Counted from the stretch's first letter, positions 48,057-60,025 are shown. The stretch is DNA of 64,000 nt from Scilla litardierei (GCA_030789695.1 CM061140.1:82274422-82338421); one strand, 5' to 3'. Notes: generated by a model not told the origin, from the sequence alone. Made by a program: numbers and translations.

Positions 48057-49976
48057 TGTTGGATCCTGTGGATGGCAAACAACACTAGAAGGGGGGGTTG
48101 AATAGTGTTGTATAAAGATAAAACTTTTTCGTTCTTTAATCAATCAACACAAAACAAAACCTTCTAATGTTGCCTAAGAAACCAAGTAGAGTAATCTACG
48201 CTTGGTTCTTAATCAACTTAATTAATCTTCAAAACAAGTCAGAGATAAAACTCTTCTGGTAGTCGACTCCCTAAGAACAGTAGTCGACTCCCAGAGGGAT
48301 ATTATGCACAGCTCAGTTAAGCGAATACGTAATGAAGATATAAACGATTACACGGAAGTACAATAGAGAAGTAGATACAGAAATTGATCTTGCAATATAT
48401 TATGAATGAGTTACAAATGTAATATTCAATGAATCAAGATAAACAAAGTAGAGATAAACAATCACAGAGAGAATCAAACGCAAACACAAGGATTTTTATC
48501 CTGGTTCCCCACAACCCTGGGTACGTCCAGTCCCCGACCAATCCGGTACGAGATTTCCACTATTGCCTTAGCAATACAAACACCTAGCCTCAACCAGGAT
48601 TTCCGACCACCTAGACTTGTCTAGGATTTTACCCTTGCCTCACAACCCGAGGAATTTACCTTGCCTCACAATCCGAGGACTTTTCACAAACACCTTGCCT
48701 ACAACAAGGATTTACAACCACCCTTATCACCAATGGACTACAAGTAAAATCAAATCCAATACACCACAATGAATTAGTGGAGATTGGTTTTTACACCCAA
48801 TAATTCTATAGCCAAGATTAAATTTGCAATAGTGCTTAACGTGGCTAAAAGAATTTAAATCATTTGTAGATCACACAAAGAATATGAGTTTATTCACTGT
48901 GATCTAGAATCTAGATGTGTTCTTAGATCACACAAAGAATATGAAATTATTCAATGTGATCTAGAATCTAGATGTTTCAAAAATCCTTTGAGAATATAAA
49001 AAATCAAAGAGAAGGATTTTGAAAACCAATTTGCAATAGCCAAATAATAATGATGATCTTAAAACGAATTATAAAAGAATATAAGCAATAAGATCAGAAA
49101 TAGAAAAACCGATTTGGCTATGAAGAACTTTGAGAGCGATGAGAACAATGAGATCTTTTGAGAGAATAATAATTTTGCTCAAGAGTAAATTGGTGAGAAA
49201 AATGTTCTCATGAGGTCTCTATTTATAGAGCCAAAGTAGAATTCAAAATAATTCAAATCAAGTTTGACTTCAGCCCAAAAATCAAGCAATGAATAAATGA
49301 GAGAGTGAATCAAGGAATTCTGGTCGCACAGCTGGTAGTCGACTCCCTAACTTTGGTAGTCGACTCCCAGAGTGTCTCAGAGAAAATCTGTTACTACTGG
49401 TAGTCGACTCCCTAACTTAGGTAGTCAACTACCAGACTATCTTTTCTGGTAGAAGACAGAAATCAGTGTAGTGAACTACAGGGTGTTTGTAGTTGACTAC
49501 AAATTGAAACTTAGCTTCTATGAAAAGAATGCTCTCAAATAAGTTTAAAATGAGTTTTAAAAACATTTTAGAAAATCATTTTTTGTGTGTGCAAATTCTT
49601 CTTGGCTTTGACATAATCCTAAGAAAATGAAAACCAACTCACACACTAGACTCTATGAAGAACTTGAATCCATGAATGAGCTTGAGCTAGTTGCATATGC
49701 TTCGCTTGAATTTAAGCTCCTCTTTAGCTTTAGCTTGGGCACATTCTTTGAGCTTCATCTTTGAACACTTCTTGTGCTTGAGCTTTGAAGTTGCTAGCTA
49801 AATTCATCTTCATCTTCTATGTGTGTGGTTGAAGTTCTTCTTCTCGGAGTATGTTTCGAGCTTCAATTAGCTTATTGCACAACCTACACACTTAAGTTGT
49901 ATGATTAGTAATTTAATAACATTTGGTGTGATCATCAACAAAACAAACCACTTGGGGTGGGACTAGATTCCCATCA
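48057..49976 (-). repeat. Cop-gag2 5' LTR
   Basis: This 1920-bp copy of 44033-45951 has few substitutions by eye (for example in the third motif pair). It ends ..attcccatca, followed by gtgac. Confidence 0.93.
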
Positions 49977-49981
49977 GTGAC
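49977..49981. repeat. Cop-gag2 target-site duplication, right (gtgac)
   Basis: It matches gtgag at 44028-44032 with one substitution. Confidence 0.75.
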
Positions 49982-50252
49982 AACCTGGCAGACTTGTTCA
50001 CTAAAGCTCTTCATACTGCTACTTTTAGGAAGTTTGTACAGAAAATTAGGATGAGGCGCCTAAGAGATCTGAAAGCCTGAGCGCTTGTATAGATCAGGGG
50101 GAGTTAGGAGTGTCTGAACTCTTTTTTCTTAAATATGGTTTTTCTCACTGGGTTTTCCATAGCCAAAGGTTTTAACGAGGCAAACCACACCAACTCTGGA
50201 TCCTGAAGTATCCACCCCATGTGAGACTCTTACCTGGCTGTATAAGGGGGAG
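49977..50252 (+). pseudogene. Cop-F pol C-terminus, 3' noncoding stretch and PPT
   Basis: The frame resumes with NLADLFTKALHTATFRKF, the conserved C-terminal end of copia RNase H, and stops at TGA 50078-50080. About 160 nt of noncoding sequence follow, then the PPT taagggggag (50243-50252) directly before the LTR. Confidence 0.88.
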
Positions 50253-50427
50253 TGTTGTGAATGGATATGAACCAGAGTCGGTTGAGATTGCGGGTATCTT
50301 AGAGATATGCCATATCTTTGTATCTTATCTTATAACTTTCCTACCATGCATATAAATAAAGGGCTGTGGGTTCCTCCCCGAGTAGTTGATTCATAACACT
50401 ATGTTTATTCTTGCTTATTTGATAACA
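50253..50427 (+). repeat. Cop-F 3' LTR (short)
   Basis: It starts TGTTGTGAATGG right after the PPT and most likely ends ..TGATAACA at 50427, giving TGTT..AACA inverted ends (175 bp). A tataaataaag sequence near 50350 could be the TATA box. The 5' copy is outside the window, so the right end is approximate. Confidence 0.7.
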
Positions 50428-51420
50428 CAAAAAAACCTTGTTAGGTTAGCCATTAAAAGCCGTCTAATGATTATAAGATAATTTTAGATTGCTTCTGCTA
50501 TGATTTAAAATTGTTTTAAATGTCTAATGGACGATTAGGATAGCACCTCAATAAATCATTCCTTATAGTTGATAAGGACTTAATAAAATTTATTAACAAA
50601 TCCATAAAATTTTGAATTTTAAGGATTCACTAGTTGATAGGATTAACTAGTTCTAATAAAAGCCATTAGTCTATGGCACGTATATAAAAATGATAAGTCT
50701 CATTCAATGGATCATGATCCGGTCAATGTGCTTGGCTAAGTTTGTTGGATCACCCTAGCTAGACTGTGGATAAGTGATCCTGGCTTAGTCAATTCCTTAG
50801 CCGTGTCCATAAGACCGCAATGACGTGAATCATGATTATATGATACCCTGGACTATATCTAGTCAAATACGTTAATACATCTTTTACAAGATAAATTCGT
50901 AACCCTCCTTACTTTTGGAATTTGGAAACCGGGAATTCATGTTATGGTTGTTGAGTCAACTCAAGCTGTAACATGATTTTTCTTTGGAATCCAATTCCAT
51001 CCAACATATGATATCCACTTAACCCAACCCGTTGCGTCTTGAACATAACCGAGCGCCGGTGTAAGTTAGGACTGGACAAGAAATTAAGGGTCAGACTAGA
51101 CTAGTCATTATGACTTGTTGATTCAACTCAAGGTCATAAGTGATTATGGGTAAAAACAGATAAGGGAAACATATACGATGTGATTGATGATGAGTCATCT
51201 ACCGATCGCAGAGTCAAGCAACTTGTTGAGTCAACTCAAGGTTGTAAGACTCAGGGTGATTGGATCCCTTTTCCACTAAATTTTATTAAAATTTGTTCAT
51301 TATTATGGCTTTAAAATGTTCGCCAAAATAGTGGGAGAATATAATTGGATAAAACCCAATCTTATTATATTTAAAATTTTTTGAACACATGCTAATGTTA
51401 GTAGTTCTATTCTTTACAGC
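50428..51420 (+). other. Noncoding region between Cop-F and Cop-G, probably the 5' LTR/leader of Cop-G
   Basis: No coding is seen. A motif of the form TTGTTGAnTCAACTCAAG followed by a T/G-rich spacer and TAA or TAAG recurs at about 50948, 51116 and 51224. A pyrimidine-rich stretch ending in ttacag lies just before an ATG at 51421. I could not fix LTR borders or a PBS for Cop-G. Confidence 0.45.
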
Positions 51421-52394
51421 ATGACAAATGAACTTAAATATATCTAAGATAAGAAAGAATCAACTGGTTATAAGAATAACGACTGGGTAAGAGACGTAAA
51501 GAATATACGGAGCCACAAGGAGAAAAGGCAGGCTAATACACTAACGTCTGTAATGGTTATACAAAGTGTAGTTCTTTTCGTAACTTCTAACGCATGTGTA
51601 TTATATACCGGTGCATGCTCTCACATCTGTAACTAGTTATAGGGAATGAGAATTAATAGAAGACTCGAAAAGAATGAGGTCGTTCTCCAATTCGGTAATG
51701 CAGCAAATGTTGCTGTTGTAGCTGTCGGAGATGTCATACACACATTGTCTAGTGGAGCTAAATTGCTTCTGAAGCAATGTTACTATATCCTAAACTTCCT
51801 ATGCAATATTATCTCCATCTTCGCTTTGTCTAGAGAAGGTTATAATTTTACTATCAATGAAAATATTATCAACATTTTCTTTGATAGTAAGTTGCTAGGT
51901 TTCGGGACTCTAAACAATGGTGTATACACTTTGTGTAAGGACGTTGTATCAAATATTAATACACAAAAACGTAAGGAATCAGGTTATAATGAAACCTATC
52001 TTTGGTACTGTAGACTAGGCCATATCGGAGAGAAGAGACTTAGCAAGTTACATAAAGAGGTGTCCTTGGACCTCTCGAATTATGAGTCATACGACACTTA
52101 CGAGTCTTGCCTCAAAGGTAAGATGGCCAAAACTCCTTTTGTAAGACAAAGGGAGAGAGTTGATGAACTCTTGGGTCTAGTACACTCTGATGTAAGTAGA
52201 CCTATGTCTACATTAGCCAAAGGAGGATATTCATATTTCGTTACGTTTATTGATGATCACTTTAGGTTTGGATATGTGTTCTTGATGAAACATACGTCCG
52301 AAACGTTTGAGCGATTCAAAGAGTACCGTAACAAAGTTGAAAAACAAACTGGCAAATGTATTAAAATTCTTCGATCTAATCGAGGAGGAGAATA
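51421..52394 (+). pseudogene. Cop-G Ty1/copia polyprotein, 5' half (gag mostly deleted; protease, pre-integrase, integrase)
   Basis: The ATG at 51421 (MTNELKYI, then a stop) may be the gag start; the frame that matters begins near 51450, so nearly all of gag is missing. Protease is reduced to LYTGACSHIC (Asp of D-T/S-G lost), followed by two in-frame TAGs (51634 and 51640). GAG-pre-integrase WYCRLGHIGEKRLSKLH has both His, but the first Cys of the HHCC pair is Tyr (YESCLKGK). The integrase core reads LVHSDVSRPMS and LRSNRGGEY, where the catalytic second Asp is Asn. The frame is cut at 52394 by Ath-4. Confidence 0.88.
52390..52394. repeat. Ath-4 target-site duplication, left (gaata)
   Basis: It matches 63275-63279. 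Confidence 0.92.
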
Positions 52395-53983
52395 TGCCGT
52401 GCGTTTATATTTCATATATTTGCGCACGTTTTCTTCCGTGTTTTTTCGTTATTTACCACCGTCTTACATTCGTTTTCTCGTGTTTTCTTGTTTTCTTTCA
52501 CTTTTCCGTGTTTTCCGTGTTTTGCAGGAGTTTACTGGCATAGGGGACATAAAACGACAATATCGCAAGTCCCCGGAGCAACGGGAGGAGTCACGCATGA
52601 TCCAGGGGGTCAAACAACGATGATATCATCATTCAGCCCCTCACCCGATCGGTTGGTCATCTTCAACCGATCGGGTGATGCACGCGTGCACCACCCGGAC
52701 GCAGCTTGGAGCTCACAAGAAGTCACCCGGTCGGTTCGTTGGCCGGTTCAAAAGCCCAAAGTCTCTGGATTTTTATTGTGATTTCCAACCGATCGGGTGA
52801 CCTTCACCCGATCGGTTCATCTGTAGCCGAATCTCCAGAGCCAAGACACGGTCAGCTCAACCGGCCTCCTCACCCGACTGCAGCAAGATCCAACCGGTCG
52901 CATCCATATGTCAACCGACCGGGTGAAGATGACCGGGTGAAGTCCCGCATTGCGCTGTAAATGAGTGAAGCTGATCACCCGATCGGTTGACTTGTCAACC
53001 GATCGGGTGATATCATTTTCTATATATAGAGCCCTAGGTTTTCCAGAAACGGGAGCTGCTTATTTTTTATTGTTTTCTTCATTTTGTGACGGCTGTAATT
53101 TCCCAGTTTTTGTAAGTTTTCAGATCTTTGTCAAACTTTAGTATTATCTTAATTGCTTTGCTACCATTGCATTTCTATTGTCTAATTATGATTTTTACGG
53201 TCGATTTATGTTTAGATCGCTTTTTACTAAATATGTGTGAGTAGTTCCCGAATCTGGGATTTTGGTGGAAACCCCTGCGTGGGTTCTCCCCGATGCATCC
53301 ATAGGGCTAGGAAATCGATAGGGATTAGGAAACTACCGGTTACGCGGGGCGTTTTATTGTCATCGGCGGGAAAAAGACCGCCTTTGACCGTTGGGCCAAG
53401 GGGGAATAAACTTGGCGGTTGACTCCCTAGCCATAGCTCGTGCCCTTAGCATAAACGCCGAATCCTAGCGTGCGGGAGCGGCAGGATGAGACGTTGGGAG
53501 TTATCGTTGCGAGCTTAGTGCTCCCGGAGTCGGTCAGTGTTAATGGACACGGGAGTGCCCACTGACCGAACCCGGGAAGTCCGGTGTATCATCCTGGGCA
53601 CCGACCGGAATATCGGGCCCATGGGACGCTGGTACCACTCTTAGAGGCAACGTCTCACCATTAGACCCTAATTCCGATCGCTATCCTACCCGTAGGCCGT
53701 ATCGGCGAGAATCGCACGATAGGGTGGAAACCAAAGTCCCGGGTTTTTTCCTTTATATTGTCTATACCTTGCATTCCATTTACCGTGACAACCATTTATC
53801 CGATCCGGGCTAGCTCGCCCATGGGGTGAAATTGATCCTCTTTGACACAAGCACATCCACGCCTCCCTGAGTTCGACCCCCAAGCCACACTACAACACCG
53901 TGCGCTTGCGGTTACAAATATTTAAACCTCACACCCCCGATCGTATTATTGCACACATCTTGCACGCATATCCGGGGGTGTCA
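52395..53983 (+). repeat. Ath-4 5' LTR
   Basis: It runs from tgccgtgcgttta at 52395 to ..gggggtgtca at 53983 (1589 bp). The second base pair differs from the other copy (TGAC). The U3 holds several CACCCGATCGGTTG pairs forming perfect inverted repeats (52641-52678, 52787-52817 and 52974-53011), followed by the TATA box at 53021. Confidence 0.94.
52974..53028 (+). promoter_or_regulatory. Ath-4 U3 palindrome and TATA box
   Basis: ATCACCCGATCGGTTGAC and its exact reverse complement are separated by TT (52974-53011); the TATA box tatatata starts at 53021. The same layout occurs in the 3' LTR (about 62263-62318). Probably the core promoter region. Confidence 0.7.
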
Positions 53984-53990
53984 AGCTTTA

Positions 53991-54008
53991 TGGCGCCGTT
54001 GCCGGGGA
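53991..54008 (+). other. Ath-4 primer binding site (tRNA-Asp)
   Basis: TGGCGCCGTTGCCGGGGA, perfect 18-nt match to the complement of the tRNA-Asp 3' end, 7 nt after the LTR. Confidence 0.94.
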
Positions 54009-54269
54009 GGCAACGTGCTTGTTATTTTAGGATTTCATGAACCCTTGTGTCTAGATCTCATCCCTACCTCGTGATAATTTTCGCACTCTACAATTTTTAA
54101 TTTCACTTGTACATATTGTAAATAGTAATTGTATAGAACTATTTGACTGAATTGCTGTGCTGCCGTCGCTACATTCGCTTCCCGTTTATGCAACCCGTGC
54201 TTTTGACGTGTTTGCTATTTGTGCAGTTGTCTCTCTTCCTTCTTATAGGTTCTCTGCCCCACGACGAGG
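54009..54269 (+). other. Ath-4 leader
   Basis: Noncoding. Positions 54009-54095 are nearly identical to the Ath-1 leader (reverse of about 8550-8638), after which the two elements are unrelated until the post-pol block. A pyrimidine-rich stretch ending in gtgcag lies at about 54207-54227, a possible splice acceptor. Confidence 0.7.
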
Positions 54270-57200
54270 ATGTTGCATGCAGTTTCGGGAGATATCTGGG
54301 ATCACTCGCACCACATCCGCTGTTTGGCACGAAGCTTGACAGAATCCCTAAATACTTCGAATATACTATCCTTTCTGGCTGCCGCTGTGGAAAATCAGAG
54401 GATGTATCATGATATGCAACAGCACCTTGCCACGACAACTCCCTTTCCTCATGATGAAGTGGCGTATATCGACATTCCTGGTTCCGAGTTTAGTGAGGAA
54501 GAATTATTCGTGGAGTTTTGTCAGGAGAACCATCAGGCTGAGTCTGTCAGTTACGTTGGGCAGGAACCAATCTATTCCTTGCAGACTTCTGTCGAGCATC
54601 CCGGATCTTTGGACATTGAGGAAGCTAGAAGCAGTTGTGGGGAACCATCGACTGTTGAAACCTGTTTTCACTTAGAAGCCTTCTTCCCGGATAATTATTA
54701 TGAGCTTGAGAGAGACCCAATGCCTTCCTTGGTCATTCCCACAATACCTTGCGAGACTTTGCCATGCGGAACCACTGCTGGGAGTGAGGTTCCAGATGCT
54801 GGCTTTCAAGAAATCCACGAAGAACTCCTTTCTCTTGAGGATGCTCAGCTTGAGAAGTATGCGTCGGGGCCTCATGAAGTTGAGATGAAAGAGTTACCCC
54901 CGGGGCTAAAGTATGAATATTTGGGGACGGGCTCGACCCTGTCGGTCATAGTGAACTCCTCGCTGCCTGAAGACCAGATGACCAAACTTCTTAGTGTTTT
55001 AAAAAGGTTTAAAGGAGTTTTCGGATATGCAATTGAAGATTTAAAAGGGGTTAGCTTAGGCCTTTGCTCACACAGAATACTGCGTGAAGATGAGCAAGCC
55101 TCCTCGATTGAGCCGCAGCGGAGGCTAAATCCCATAATGATGGAAGTTGTGAAAAAAGAGATTGTTAGGCTTCTACATGTCGGTATCATATACCCTATCT
55201 CCGATAGTCGCTGGGTTAGCCCGGTGCACGTCGTACCCAAGAAAGGAGGAATGACGGTGGTTCGCAACGAGAAGAACGAGCTAATACCAACGAGGACCGT
55301 CACGGGGTACAGGATGTGCATTGACTATAGAAAGCTGAACAAAGCTACGAGGAAGGATCATTACCCTCTCCCCTTCATTGATCAGATGCTCGAGAGGTTG
55401 GCGAAGCATAACTATTTCTGTTTCATGGACGGGTACTCCGGATTCCTTCAAATCCCTATTTATAACGATGACCAGGAGAAGACGACTTTCACTTGCCCAT
55501 TTGGGACATATACCTATAGAAGAATGCCGTTCGAACTTTGTAATGCACCTGCTACATTCCAAAGACTCATGTCCGCTATCTTCTCCGACTACTCCCAGGA
55601 CATCATGGAGGTTTTCATGGACGATTTTTTCCGTCTATGGAACTAAGTTTGACTCGTGCCTCAGTAATCTAACTAAAGTCCTGGAGAGATGTCAAGAAAA
55701 GGGATTAGTCCTGAACTGGGAGAAATGCCACTTCATGGTCCAAGAAGGGGTTGTGCTGGGTCACGTCATCTCATCGAGGGGAATCGAGGTTGATAAGGCT
55801 AAGGTTGAGGTGATTGAAAAGCTTCCGCCACCCCTCAATCTTCGAGGAGTCCGTGGTTTTTTAGGACATGCGGGATTTTATCGTCGCTTCATAAAAGACT
55901 TCTCGAAGATTTCCAGGCCACTGACCCAACTCATCGTGAAGGACGCGCCTTTCGTCTTCGACGAGGAGTGTATGGAAGCCTTCCGCACCCTGAAGCAAGC
56001 TTTGATTTCCGCGCCCATAATACAGCCACCAGACTGGAATCTTCCCTTCGAGCTGATGTGCGATGCTAGTGATTATACGATTGGTGCTGTCTTGGGGCAG
56101 AGGAAGGATAAAAATCTGCATGTCATATATTATACGAGCAAAACCCTTGACGCCGCCCAAAGAAAGTATACTACCACGGAAAAGGAATTGCTAGCGGTCA
56201 TCTACGCCATAGACAAGTTCCGGCAATATCTCGTTGGTGCCAAGGTGATCGTGCACACAGATCACGCAGCTCTAAAATACCTATTGAGCAAGAAGGAAGC
56301 TAAGCCACGGCTCATTAGATGGATTCTCCTCCTCCAGGAATTCGACCTGGAAATCAGAGACAAGAAGGGGTGGAGAATGTTGTTGCCGATCACCTGTCCA
56401 GGATGTCTACCCTCGATTTAAATGCTACACCGATCGATGATTCGCTCTCTGACGAGCATCTTTTCTCCGTATCTTCCTCCTGGACCCCCTGGTACGTCGA
56501 CATCGCAAATTATCTGGCTTGTGCCATCGTCCCCCACAATGTGAGCTACCAGCAGAAGAAGAAATTCTTCAATGAGGTCCGCAAATTTTATTGGGATGAC
56601 CCCCATCTGTACAAAACCTGCAATGATGGGGTGATACGAAGATGCATCCCTGAAACTGAGGCGACCTCCATAATTTCCCACTGCCACGGTCAGCAATGTG
56701 GAGGGCATGCGAGCACTACAAGACTACTACGAAAATTCTCCAGAGCGGATTCTACTGGCCAACCCTCTTCAAAGACACACATGCTTATGTCCAGGCCTGT
56801 GACAAATGCCAAAGGACGTGGAATATCTCCAAAAGGAATGAGATGCCTCAACACTACATCCTGGAGGTAGAAATCTTCGATGTGTGGGGAGTGGACTTCA
56901 TGGGACCGTTCCCTTCCTCTTCAGGGAACCAGTATATCTTGGTAGCCGTGGACTACGTATCGAAGTGGGTTGAAGCAATAGCCAGTCCAACCAATGATTC
57001 CAGAGTGGTGGCCAAGTTCTTTAAAAACAACATCTTCCCACGGTTCGGTGTACCTCGAGTCCTGATTAGTGACAGATGGAGCCACTTTATAGAGAAGAAA
57101 TTCGAGGCTCTCTTGAAAAAGTACGGGGTACAACACCGGCTGGGGCGTGCCGACCACCCGCAGACCAGCGGTCAGGTGGAAGTCTCTAACCGGGAGATCA

Positions 57201-57793
57201 AAAGCATACTAGAAAAGACGGTGGCCAACTCTAGGAAGGATTGGTCATCAAAACTTCCTGACGCGCTTTGGGCTTACATGACGTCATTTAAAACTCCGAT
57301 CGGCACAACCCCCTACCGGCTTGTCTACGGGAAGGCATGCCATCTGCCCGTGGAATTGGAACATAAAGCATTTTGGGCAATCAAGAACCTAAAATTCGAC
57401 GCCAAGGAGGTTGGAAGGCACCAGAAGTTACAACTTAACGAGCTCGACGAGATCCGGCTCAATGCTTATGAAAATGCCAGGATTTACAAGGAAAAGCTGA
57501 AGCGGTGGCATGATAAGCGCATCTTGAAGAGGGAATTCAAGGAAGGAGACTTAGTCCTCCTATTTAATTCAAAGCTGAAGCTCTTTCCTGGAAAGCTCAA
57601 GTCAAGGTGGTCGGGACCTTTCCGTGTCACCAAGGTTTTCCTGCATGGGGCTATTGAAATAATAGGAAGGGATGAGTCATTTAAAGTCAACGGGCAGTGC
57701 CTGAAACACTATGCGGTAGGAGAACCAGAACTCTCTCCGGTCGGATTCTCAGCGACTGACAACTCTTCCTCAAACCCTCCGGGCCCTAATTGA
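54270..57793 (+). pseudogene. Ath-4 pol: pre-RT region, reverse transcriptase, RNase H, integrase, with three frameshifts
   Basis: The ATG at 54270 opens an acidic pre-RT region (about 200 residues). RT follows: [52 protein letters not shown] and the catalytic VFMDD. One extra T in a T run at about 55625-55630 shifts the frame. RNase H ([40 protein letters not shown]) follows. A lost G at about 56367 and a 1-nt change near 56725 give two more shifts. Integrase has the HHCC finger ([15 protein letters not shown]), [18 protein letters not shown] (GG of the usual SDGGSHF changed) and [11 protein letters not shown]. It ends at 57793. Shifts in homopolymers could also be assembly errors. Confidence 0.92.
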
Positions 57794-57805
57794 CCACCAT
57801 ATGAG

Positions 57806-57856
57806 GCGTCGAGCGAACGACGTTAAACAAAAGCGCTTCATGGGAGGCAACCCATG
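57806..57856 (+). other. Conserved post-pol sequence block (Ath-4 copy)
   Basis: CGTCGAGCGAACGACG, then AAGCGCTTCATGGGAGGCAA and CCCATG, starting 12 nt after the pol stop. TGGG and CCCA can pair. Shared with Ath-1 and Ath-3. Function unknown. Confidence 0.7.
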
Positions 57857-58795
57857 TTCTACACTCTCACCCTTGTTTTTAGATTTCTTAACTTTATTTT
57901 ATTTATTTTAATAATTAAATTCAGCTGCGAGATCATCCGTCAAGAAACTTAGGCCACTCGTGAATTTCTGCAGGAAACAAGTCCTCACCCGATCGGGTGA
58001 CTACTGAACCGATCGGGTGAGACGTATCAGTCGATGGCCGTATCAGCTCCCCTTGCGAACCGGTCGGGTGAATCTGAGCTGGGACCGGGTGGCCGGCCGT
58101 GTGAGATAGCTGAACTCTTCGGGAAATTCGGGGATGGGTCAACCGATCGGTTGAACTAAAGCTGAGGTCGGGTGGCTGTCTGGGTGGAAAGCACAGTGCT
58201 CTCGGGAGAATTTGGGAAGCGGTCAACCGATCGGGTGAAAACTCACCCGATCGGTTCACCTGTAGCTGTTGGCCGACAGAAAATTTCGAAACTTATTCAC
58301 CCGATCGGGCGAGTTCTCGCCCGATCGATTCATTTTCGCCCCTATAAATACCCCTGTCGCACGATACCTGCCACCCGACCCCCAAACTCCCCTTCACGCG
58401 ATCTCCGACCCTCCAACTACCGAATCGACCTCCTCCATCCACCCTACTGCCTCTAGATCTTCAGCTCCACTCATTTCCATACTCCCCCACCCTCGCCACC
58501 TCGCCATCATCAACATTCTCTCATCAAAACATCCAAACCCTAACCCTAAACCCCAAATTTTCGAAAATTTCGATTCTTGTCGGATCAGCAAGCGGCGGCT
58601 TCCCAAATTTCTTCCCTATATTGCGTGGGGTCTTTCGGGTACTTGATCTCACAACGTCGATGGGTAACATCTTTCCACTCTTCATATTTATTTCATTTTA
58701 TATAATGACTTGAATTTGTGTTTGCACACTTTATCCGCTTCATCATCTTCATAGACACCATATCGCGCCCCATCATTCTTCCCTGAGCCATCCCC
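57857..58795 (+). promoter_or_regulatory. Ath-4 spacer upstream of ORF3: LTR-type motif array, TATA box and candidate intron
   Basis: Between about 57986 and 58335 the LTR motif CACCCGATCGGGTG/GGTTG recurs in both orientations. A TATA box (cctataaatacccc, 58341-58354) follows, 453 bp before the ORF3 ATG. In Ath-1 the same spacing is 437 bp. A pyrimidine-rich leader and a possible intron (GTAAC at 58664 to CATAG at 58754) follow. Promoter and intron are inference. Confidence 0.55.
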
Positions 58796-60025
58796 ATGTC
58801 CGGGAAAGGAAAGGAAATAGCCTCATCATCACGCAGACATCCCCTATACGGCCCCTTTTCCCCATCTTTCCTCGGCATAAACCCTACGTCTGAGGAGCAA
58901 TCCGATCACTTACAAGCCCTCCTTCATCGCCATATGCGACCTACTCTTTTCACCGACTTCCCCACCCTACATTACCTTGGACTATTTAGGGGCATCTGTG
59001 CACTTTTTCGCTTCATAGGCTGCGATTATCTTTTGCGGACCCAAGCCAATACACACAGGAATCTCACACTTGAGTTTCTCAGTTCTCTCGAGGTGTCCGA
59101 TCATGGTTTCACCTTTCGTGCCTTCAATTGTGATTTTTCTATGAGCTTCGACATGCTTAACAACATTCTACACTTCCCCAACCCCGATTTCCGTGTTGAA
59201 TGCTCTACCCATGATCGATCTGACATCTTTTCCCACTTCCGGGCTGATGGTGTTTGGCAACGATTCACTCGATATACCTCCTTTCCAGCGGTAGCCCTTG
59301 CCTCCTACATCATACACCCTTGCTATCGTTTCGCCCACTGCTTTCTTGCCAACACCATTTTCGCTCGCGTTGATGTGTCCGCGGTGTCTCGAGACGAGCT
59401 ACTCTTTCTCTATGCCATGTCCCATGACCGGATCCATGGCACTATCCCTTTGCCCATAAACACCGCCCATTGGATCGTCCATGAGCTCTTATTCATCAGC
59501 CGCGCCATTTCTGGCTCTATTTGTTGTGGGGGAATTGTCACTCTTATTGTCAGTTGTGTCTTGAGGATGCCCTCCGACCTCCCTATTGTCTCGGGACGTA
59601 GCCGTATCGACCGTGACTACTTGATCTCTATCGGTATGCTTACTCCTTTTGGGGAGGATCGTGCTGCCTACCTCTATAGTCCTTCCTACACTCCTTTTGC
59701 CATCCTCCCACCCTCATCCCCGGAGCGTTTCCCCTTACACCTTACACACCTTCCCTGGGAGTTCTACCCTGATCCTTGGTACGCTTCGCTCGTCCACTTT
59801 CCACCCACGGATCCTCCCGATTGGCACCCTTGTGTCGGTCCACCCCGTCCCACCATCATCCACCACGATCCACCAGTGCACAACGATCCTCCGGTAGTCC
59901 CGCCAGTTGCTCCTCCTCCTCCTATTCGCACACCCTCTCCTTCATCCTCAGAGGATTCCTTCTACCATTATTCACCACCTTCTTCGCCGTCCCCTTACCA
60001 TTCTACCGCTAGCGACTCCGATTGA
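58796..60025 (+). CDS. Ath-4 ORF3 (Athila env-like/ATHILA-family protein), intact
   Basis: The ATG at 58796 opens MSGKGKEIASSSRRHPLYGP; 409 codons without interruption, although pol of the same element is frameshifted. The basic N-terminus is followed by a conserved globular part (NLTLEFLSSLEV near 95-106, FVxLF-type hydrophobic helices, then FISRAISGSICCGGIVTLIV near 230-250). The tail from about 330 is proline/serine/histidine-rich and ends acidic. The IVTLIV stretch could be membrane-embedded, but I see no signal peptide. It corresponds to the third ORF of Athila elements (Pfam ATHILA, from memory), often called env-like without proof of an envelope role. Its intactness suggests recent selection or a recent insertion. 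Confidence 0.82.
   Translation: MSGKGKEIASSSRRHPLYGPFSPSFLGINPTSEEQSDHLQALLHRHMRPTLFTDFPTLHYLGLFRGICALFRFIGCDYLLRTQANTHRNLTLEFLSSLEVSDHGFTFRAFNCDFSMSFDMLNNILHFPNPDFRVECSTHDRSDIFSHFRADGVWQRFTRYTSFPAVALASYIIHPCYRFAHCFLANTIFARVDVSAVSRDELLFLYAMSHDRIHGTIPLPINTAHWIVHELLFISRAISGSICCGGIVTLIVSCVLRMPSDLPIVSGRSRIDRDYLISIGMLTPFGEDRAAYLYSPSYTPFAILPPSSPERFPLHLTHLPWEFYPDPWYASLVHFPPTDPPDWHPCVGPPRPTIIHHDPPVHNDPPVVPPVAPPPPIRTPSPSSSEDSFYHYSPPSSPSPYHSTASDSD

Larger units (their letters stand above)
44033..49976 (-). mobile_element. Cop-gag2: Ty1/copia-type gag-only element
   Basis: It has LTRs of 1.92 kb, a perfect initiator tRNA-Met PBS, one intact gag ORF and a PPT. Only about 390 bp lie between the gag stop and the 3' LTR, so no pol or extra ORF exists. 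The family is related to Cop-gag1 (similar LTR start, PBS, gag layout and motif pairs) but clearly distinct in sequence. Confidence 0.9.

Noticed and set aside
52629..53011. CRISPR-like array of short repeats
   Set aside because: Repeats are in both orientations with irregular spacing, lie in plant LTRs and have no cas genes.
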